A DNA stretch of 16,001 bases from NCBI RefSeq assembly GCF_000003605.2, contig NW_003155251.1:188591-204591 (forward strand). Direction: 5' to 3'. A model generated the notes under the pieces. The model saw nothing but the letters and a program-made list of their open reading frames with translations. It was not told the DNA's origin and ran no database searches. A program made the translations under genes and the position numbers. The DNA is from Saccoglossus kowalevskii (lineage: Eukaryota > Hemichordata > Enteropneusta > Harrimaniidae). Shown here in pieces: positions 9,300 to 16,001 of this stretch. How positions within the stretch are numbered: the stretch's first letter is position 1; the number at the start of each line of letters is the position of its first letter.

Positions 9300-9720
9300 A
9301 AGCGAGCGGGTATACTAGTAAATAATCGGCTGACCTACTAGCTAAGAAAGGATTACTCGACGTACAGCGACCATTCATTTTCTGCCGACCATTAGTAATA
9401 CAATTAAAACATGTATGCAGTCACCTCATTTGCAGTCAATAAAATAATTATAGATCACAGGCAGATTAATTGCAATGGCTGAGTTTCCTGACTTCAATTT
9501 GATTCAATTCCCAAATCTCCTGAACGCAGCGGCAGTTTTCAAAAGCGGCAAGCTTATGACTTTGCTAATTGCACGCTGGATAATTTTCCTTAATTAAATG
9601 CCCTGTGAATAAATGCCAGGGTCGTTATGAAATCTCAGCACGCTTCAGTCGGCTTTTCTTGTGCCCTTCACCCCCCCCTCTAGCTCGCTCTCTTCTGTTA
9701 AAAAATGCCCTGAGCAGGTC
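9300..9720. promoter_or_regulatory. Candidate conserved non-coding element
   Basis: Base composition is higher in GC and more complex than the flanks. Homeodomain-type words are dense: GATTAATTG (9464-9472), CTAATTGCACG, TTAATTAAA and GAATAAATG. An inverted repeat CCCTG/CAGGG spans 9601-9621, and AAATGCCCTG occurs twice (9597-9606 and 9703-9712). This is the texture of developmental enhancers, but I cannot test conservation. A 40-codon ORF lies inside at 9475-9597 and is an alternative explanation. Confidence 0.35.
9475..9597 (+). other. Small ORF of 40 codons, uncertain
   Basis: An ATG-initiated frame starting M-A-E-F-P-D-F-N-L-I-Q-F-P-N-L-L and ending in a hydrophobic stretch (L-M-T-L-L-I-A-R-W-I-I-F-L-N) before TAA. 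In-frame sequence before the ATG is open back to a TAG at 9451. Codon use is plausible, but length, lack of a known domain and the dense homeodomain-like motifs make a chance frame inside a regulatory element at least as likely. Confidence 0.2.
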
Positions 9721-10359
9721 AGAGAGATAGGTGCCTAGTGTCGGAGCCATGTAACACGATGTTGGTATTACACTACACCACCAATGCATTCACGTATTCA
9801 CGTGGCTGTGCGAGGGCATCTCGTGTATACACACACAATACGGTGATGCCAATCTTTTAATGGTGGCACTCGTTAAACATAATGTAAAAAACAACACAAT
9901 GAATGCAATCAAATGAAATACAGATATTCTTATCCCCTTATCCAAAATTCCTCCCTTTACAGAACACCCTCCTCTTCTCCCCTCATTCATATATTTTCCT
10001 TGTATTTTTGTAAAACTCATTTAACATTATATAGTATACATCAAACATTATATATCATCATATATCAAATATTACATATCATCTTTACATATTTTACTCA
10101 TTATTCAATCCACAAAGTCAAATGAAAATAACTGATTTTACTAAGTTCCTAAACTTTCACCACCGTGAGAAAAAAAAAAATCACCGGTTATTAAAATGAT
10201 TATAAAATAATCCAGGTTTTATATTGCATCCTCAGTTGAAATCAACATAAGCTTAAATTTATGCCATTAACACCCTGATTAATTTTCATTTTAAAAAGAC
10301 ACACTGGTTTTAACTGCACTATACATAAATCTGCATGATAAAAGTAGCGGGTGTGTATT
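9721..10359. other. Non-coding stretch with AT-rich short-period repeat
   Basis: Overlapping frames of 76 (minus, 9790-10020) and 70 (plus, 9913-10125) codons are opposed and have low-complexity composition, so I reject both. At 10022-10090 the words CATTATATA, CATATATCA and TACATATCATC recur as an imperfect AT-rich tandem repeat. Confidence 0.5.
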
Positions 10360-10680
10360 TTCAAGGCCAAGAGACAAAAGCCATGCAATGAGGTGAGCAG
10401 CTGGCCTCGGGCAGTGATTGAAAATACTAATTACGGCGAATATGAAACATGAGATAGATAACAATGCCCGACATTACAATCCTAATCATAACTCCAGAGG
10501 GCCCCCTCTCACATAAAACTCCATTAGGTGTTGAAAATTATTATGCAAATGTGTGGGTGATCTACTTGTGGTGTAATCAGGAATGATTATGTTATGCTGC
10601 CCTCTATAGGTGATACCTATTACAGGATTTCTGTAATTAATGGCCTCATGATGGCAGGATTCATTTTATTTATTTCCAGA
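10360..10680. promoter_or_regulatory. Candidate enhancer or conserved element with CTCF-like site
   Basis: A GC-elevated, non-repetitive island between AT-rich flanks. Motifs in order: TGATTGA, CTAATTACGG, AGATAG plus ATAACAATG (GATA- and SOX-like, 10454-10466), CTAATCATAA, the near-palindrome GAGGGCCCCCTC, ATGCAAAT octamer (10543-10550), TGTGGTGTAATCAGG (RUNX-like plus homeodomain-like), then GTAATTAATGG. At 10596-10610 the minus strand reads CCTATAGAGGGCAGC, which matches 12 of 14 positions of the CTCF core including all of AGRKGGCRS. No coding frame runs through it. Function is inferred. Confidence 0.42.
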
Positions 10681-10739
10681 TTTAAAGTTTGATGAAACCA
10701 ACTTATTCAGACTTCTACAAAGTACGTTTATTATCATTT

Positions 10740-10935
10740 TGAGTTGTGCATTTTGTCTTCTATCTATCGTAGTATCATAATTTTATACTTGCTATTATCT
10801 GTAATGTATTAGCTTAGATTGTTTTGTTTTTTTGCTTTTTTTATCTATTTACTGTTTTGTAACCTTTTATTCCTTTTTAAACTTTTGTAACCATTGCCAA
10901 TCCCTCCGGGGAATGTGTAAGTGTTAATAAAAAAA
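10740..10935 (+). mobile_element. 3' end remnant of a non-LTR retrotransposon (copy B)
   Basis: T-rich sequence leads to TTTTGTAACC (10855-10864, repeated at 10883-10892), then CCCTCCGGGG (10902-10911) and GTGTTAATAAAAAAA ending near 10935. The block order and strand match copy A at 620-694. Copy B carries an internal 28-bp offset duplication of the TTTTGTAACC block. No protein-coding part of an element is visible. The left edge is uncertain, and CR1/L2-like identity is from general knowledge of such 3' ends. Confidence 0.5.
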
Positions 10936-11430
10936 TTACTACAAATTATTAAAAATCATCATTCAGTTTGCAAAATTCAATGTTTGAAAAGAAACTTTAA
11001 AGATTAAAAAAATATTGAAACTGAGAAGGGACTTTGAAATGATGGGCATCTAGATTTGTACTCAATAAAAGATGTAGAAAAACTTTAACACCAAGTCAAC
11101 TTATTCCACCTTTCACTAAATTTAACCAGCATTTTCTAAAATTATCAAGTTATAGAACAAAACTTAAAAAGCTGCAAAATGCTGCAATATAATTTTGTCA
11201 GGAAAGACTATGGCATATTTGGGGGAGAGTCGAGATATGATTTTGCTAAACTTTGTGCAGAACATAAACAAAGAGGTTAATTTTCTGGTTTGGGGATGGT
11301 TCAGACATTAGAATATTTAAAACGGTAGATTTACTTGTATTATATAAGCATTGAAACTGCCTTCCATTGTAGACTTTCAAATCATGTCACTATGACAGGA
11401 GTAAAATTTACTGAATACAATCTTGGTAGA
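10936..11430. other. AT-rich spacer before the 30-bp array
   Basis: No gene seen. At 11418-11430 CAATCTTGGTAGA resembles the end of an array unit and may be a truncated or decayed first unit. Confidence 0.5.
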
Positions 11431-13260
11431 TAGATTTCAAGACATTTTAGTATCCATACGTAGATTACAAGACATCTTGGTATCCATACGTAGATTACAA
11501 GACATCTTGGTATCCATACATAGATTACAAGACATCTTGGTATCCATACGTAGATTACAAGACATCTTGGTATCCATACGTAGATTACAAGACATCTTGG
11601 TATCCATACATAGATTACAAGACATCTTGGTATCCATACATAGATTACAAGACATCTTGGTATCCATACGTAGATTACAAGACATCTTGGTATCCATATG
11701 TAGATTACAAGACATCTTGGTATCCATACGTAGATTACAAGACATCTTGGTATCCATATGTAGATTACAAGACATCTTGGTATCCATATGTAGATTACAA
11801 GACATCTTGGTATCCATATGTAGATTACAAGACATCTTGGTATCCATACGTAGATTACAAGACATCTTGGTATCTATATGTAGATTACAAGACATTTTGG
11901 TATCCATACGTAGATTACAAGACATCTTGGTATCCATACGTAGATTACAAGACATCTTGGTATCCATACATAGATTACAAGACATCTTGGTATCCATACG
12001 TAGATTACAAGACATCTTGGTATCCATACGTAGATTACAAGACATCTTGGTATCCATATGTAGATTTCAAGACATTTTAGTATCCATACGTATATTTCAA
12101 GACATCTTGGTATCCATACGTAGATTACAAGACATCTTGGTATCCATACGTAGATTACAAGACATATTGGTATCCATACGTAGATTACAAGACATCTTGG
12201 TATCCATACGTAGATTACAAGACATCTTGGTATCCATACATAGATTACAAGACATCTTGGTATCCATACGTAGATTACAAGACATCTTGGTATCCATACA
12301 TAAATTACAAGACATCTTGATATCCATACATAGATTAAAAGACATCTTGGTATCCATACATAGATTACAAGACATCTTGGTATCCATACATAGATTACAA
12401 GACATCTTGGTATCCATACATAGATTACAAGACATCTTGGTATCCATACATAGATTACAAGACATCTTGGTATCCATATGTAGATTACAAGACATCTTGG
12501 TATCCATATGTAGATTACAAGACATCTTGGTATCCATACGTAGATTACAAGACATCTTGGTATCCATACGTAGATTACAAGACATCTTGGTATCCATACG
12601 TAGATTACAAGACATCTTGGTATCCATATGTAGATTACAAGACATCTTGGTATCCATACGTAGATTACAAGACATCTTTGTATCCACATGTAAATTACAA
12701 GACATCTTGGTATCCATACGTAGATTACAAGACATCTTGGTATCTATACATAGATTACAAGACATCTTGGTATCCATACATAGATTACAAGACATCTTGG
12801 TATCCATACATCGATTACAAGACATCTTGGTATCCATACATAGATTACAAGACATCTTGGTATCCGTACATCGATTACAAGACATCTTGGTATCCATACT
12901 TAGATTACAAGACATCTTGATATCCATACGTAGATTACAAGACATCTTGGTATCCATACGTAGATTACAAGACATCTTGGTATTCATACATAGATTACAA
13001 GACATCTTGGTATCCATACGTAGATTACAAGACATCTTGGTATCCACATGTAAATTACAAGACATCTTGGTATCCATACGTAGATTACAAGACATCTTGG
13101 TATTCATACGTAGATAACAAGACATGTTGGTATCCATACGTGGATAACAAGACATGTTGGTATCCATACGTAGATAACAAGACATGTTGGTATCCATACG
13201 TAGATAACAAGACATGTTGGTATCCATACGTGGATAACAAGACATCTTGGTATCCATATG
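11431..13260. repeat. 30-bp minisatellite, 61 units
   Basis: Sixty-one units of exactly 30 bp with no insertion or deletion. The consensus starts TAGATTACAAGACATCTTGG and ends TATCCATACG. Each unit contains CAAGA-CA-TCTTG, a small inverted repeat. The one CpG, at the unit end, is CG in 31 units, CA in 17, TG in 12 and CT in 1. The other 28 positions differ from consensus only about 37 times in all. The first unit is divergent, and the last five (13111-13260) share GATAACAAG, four of them with CATGTTGG. Because 30 is divisible by three, long frames arise on both strands (564 codons plus at 11423-13117; 386, 271 and 206 codons minus). These are read-through of the repeat, with no splice or start context, and I do not annotate them as genes. 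Confidence 0.97.
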
Positions 13261-13455
13261 TAACCATTAGGTCCAAAAATCAATAAAAGAAATTATTACA
13301 AATGCATGCTAATGTGTAAAATATTTACTTCCCATGGTTCAAAGGGTCAAACTTCGACAAACATCAGCAAAAAGACTCATGTAATCTCACGACACAAGCA
13401 CAGTAACATAGCAACGATTTAACTTGAAACTCATCTGTCAGTGGATAAATTTGGG
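13261..13455. other. Spacer between two satellite arrays
   Basis: Unique-looking AT-rich sequence of 195 bp with no similarity I can see to either array. No gene. Confidence 0.6.
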
Positions 13456-16001
13456 CAATTATGGTATCATCTCTTGCACCAACCACCTGGTATTCACCAC
13501 CAAATAACAAGGCATTATGCACCCATCCCTTGCACCAATAACCAAGTATTTACCACAAAATGACAAGGCATTATGGACCCATCCCTAGCACAAAACACCA
13601 ACTATTCACCACCAAATGACAACACATTTTGGACCCATCCCTTGTACCAATCACTAGGTATTCACCATCAAATGACAAGGCATTATGCACCCATCCCTTG
13701 TACCAATCACTAGGTATTCACCATCAAATGACAAGGCTTAATGTACACATCCCTTGTACCAATCACTAGGTATTCACCACCAAATGACAAGGCATTATGG
13801 GCCCATCCCTTTGACCAATCACCAGGCATTCACCACCAAATGCCAAGGCATAATGAACCCATCCCTTGGACCAATCACTATGTATTCACCACCAAATAAC
13901 AAGGCATTATGGAATCATCCTATGCACCAATCACTAGGTATTCACCACCAAATGACAAAGCATTATGGACCCATCCTTTTAATAATCACTAGGTAATTAC
14001 CATCAAATGACAAGACATTATGGAATCATCCCTTGCACCAATCACCAGGTATTCACCACCAAATGACAAGGCATTATGTACCCATCCCTTGCACCAATCA
14101 CTAAGTATTCACCACCAAATGACAAGGCATTATGGTCCCATTCCTTTAACTAATCACTAGGTAATCACCACCAAATGACAAGACATTTTGGAATCACCCC
14201 TTGCACCAATCACCGGGTATTCACCACCAAATGACAAGGCATTATGGACCCATCCCTTTTACTAATCACGAGGTAATCACCACCAAATGGCAAGGCATTA
14301 TGGACCCATTCCTTTTACTAATCACTAGGTATTTACCACAAAATGACAAGGCATTATGCACCCATCCCTTGGACCAATCACCAGGTAATCACCACCCAAT
14401 AAGGCATTATAGAATCATTCCTTGCACAAATAACCAGGTATTCACCACCAAATGACAAGGCATTATGGAATCATCCCTTGCACCAATCACCAGGTATTCA
14501 CCACCAAATGACAAGGCATTATGGACCCACCCCTTATACCAATTACCAGGCATTCAGACAAGGTATTATGAACCCATCCCTTGAACCAACCACCAGGTAT
14601 TCACCACCAAATGACAAGGCATAATGTACACATCCCTTGAATCAACCACCAGGTATTCACCACCAATGACAAGGCATTATGGACCAATCCCTTGTACCAA
14701 TTACCAGGCATTCAGACAAAGTATTATGGACCCATCCCTTGAACCAACCACCAGGTATTCACCACCAAATGACAAGGCATTATGGACCCATCCCTTGTAC
14801 CAATCACTAGGTATTCACCACCAAATGACAAGGCATTATGGGCCCATCCCTTTGACCAATCACCAGGCATTCACCACCAAATGCCAAGGCATAATTAACC
14901 CATCCCTTGCACCAATCACCGGGTATTCACCACCAAATGACAAGGCATTATGGACCCATCCCTTGAACCAACCACCAGGTATTCACCACCACATGACAAG
15001 GCATAATGTACACATCCCTTGAATCAACCACCAGGTATTCACCACCAATGACAAGGCATTATGAACTCATCCCTTGTACCAATTACCAGGCATTCAGACA
15101 AAGTATTCTGGACCCATCCCTTGAACCAACCACCAGGTATTTACCACCAAATGACAAGGCATTTTGGACCCAGCCCTTGGACCAAATCACTAGGTATTCA
15201 CCACCAAATGACAAGGCATTATGCACCCATCCCTTGTACCAATCACTAGGTATTCACCACCAAATGACAAGGTATAATGTACACATCCCTTGTACCAATC
15301 ACTAGGTATTCACTTCCAAATGACAAGGCATTATGGGCCCATCCCTTTGACCAATCACCAGGCATTCACCACCAAATGCCAAGGCATAATTAACCCATCC
15401 CTTGCACCAATCACCGAGTATTCACCACCAAATGACAAGGCATTATGCACCCATCCCTTGGACCAATCACTAGGTAATCACCACCCAATAAGGCATTATA
15501 GAATCATCTCTTGCACCAATAACCAGGTATTCACCACCAAATGACAAGGCATTATGCACCCATCCCTTGTACCAATCACCAGGTATTCACCACCAAATGA
15601 CAAGGCATTATGGACCCATCCCTTGTACCAATCACTAGGTATTCACCACCAAATGACAAGGCATTATGGACCCATCCCTTTGACCAATCACCAGGCATTC
15701 ACCACCAAATGCCAAGGCATAATTAACCCATCCCTTGCACCAATCACCGGGTATTCACCACCAAATGACAAGGCATTATGCACCCATCCCTTGGACCAAT
15801 CACTAGGTAATCACCACCCAATAAGGCATTATAGAATCATCTCTTGCACCAATAACTAGGTATTCACCACCAAATGACAAGGCATTATGCACCCATCCCT
15901 TGCACCAATCACCAGGTATTCACCACCAAATGACAAGGCATTATGCACCCATCCTTTGTACTAATCACTAGGTATTCACCACCAAATGACAAGGCATTAT
16001 G
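13456..16001. repeat. 56-bp minisatellite with higher-order structure, runs off the window
   Basis: About 46 units, mostly 56 bp, built from GGTATTCACCACCAAATGAC, AAGGCATTATGGACCCATCC and CTTGCACCAATCACCA. Variant units include a 53-bp form with ACCACCCAATAAGG (near 14394, 15484, 15817), a roughly 47-bp form with GGCATTCAGACAA (near 14548, 14706, 15088), and an ATGCCAAGGCATAAT form. Six-unit blocks recur with a 333-bp period (15346 to 15679) and another block with a 382-bp period (14641 to 15023). Most units carry ACCAATCA, a CCAAT-box-like word. As 56 is not divisible by three, frames of 60-130 codons appear and stop irregularly. They are not genes. The right boundary is not in the window. 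Confidence 0.96.

Noticed and set aside
11437-13257. Minus-strand frames with repeats such as MDTKMSCNLR
   Set aside because: They arise from the 30-bp period in all but stop-containing frames. There is no start or splice context and variation is unconstrained.
11431-13260. Possible CRISPR array
   Set aside because: The units are contiguous with no unique spacers, and the surroundings are eukaryotic with no cas genes.
13754-15859. Several plus-strand frames of 60-132 codons with IHHQMTRHYGPIP-like repeats
   Set aside because: All are translations of the 56-bp satellite in different frames. They stop irregularly because 56 is not divisible by three.

Overview
The window looks like nuclear DNA from an animal, most likely an invertebrate. 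It is AT-rich, has no prokaryotic gene organisation, contains one convincing spliced exon, two 3'-end remnants that look like non-LTR retrotransposons, several microsatellites and three unrelated minisatellite arrays. I cannot name the species. About half of the single CpG sites in one array have changed to TpG or CpA, which suggests germline cytosine methylation. That would fit many marine invertebrates and also vertebrates.

Layout, left to right. Positions 1-637 are AT-rich with no gene. A retrotransposon-like 3' tail ends near 694. One phase-0 exon of 135 bp (45 codons, charged and helix-forming) lies on the minus strand at 825-959, bounded by good splice sites. From 960 to about 6000 is AT-rich intronic or intergenic DNA with a canonical RFX X-box-like site (1462-1475), a GC-elevated island (2085-2380) and small palindromes. 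Near 6013-6187 there is a long imperfect hairpin followed by a second short inverted repeat. Positions 6360-6720 hold a cluster of transcription-factor-like motifs, followed by a 20-bp minisatellite (6822-7139 with a decayed tail) and a near-perfect palindrome (7303-7337).

Positions 7340-9300 are AT-rich with simple repeats and one weak exon-like stretch (8146-8223). Positions 9300-9720 and 10360-10680 are more complex than their surroundings and look like conserved non-coding (enhancer-type) elements. The second contains a good CTCF-core match, an octamer and GATA/SOX-like sites. A second retrotransposon 3' end lies near 10740-10935.

The right third is satellite DNA. There are 61 perfectly phased 30-bp units (11431-13260), a 195-bp spacer, then about 46 units of a 56-bp repeat with higher-order structure running off the window end (13456-16001). 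The long open frames in these arrays, up to 564 codons, result from the repeat length and are not judged to be genes.

No complete gene is present. The single firm exon suggests that at least part of the window is intronic to a minus-strand gene for a charged, coiled-coil-like protein. No undescribed multi-gene system is visible. The most informative signals are the CpG-decay pattern and edge structure of the 30-bp array, the higher-order structure of the 56-bp array, the hairpin at 6013-6133, and the two candidate regulatory islands.
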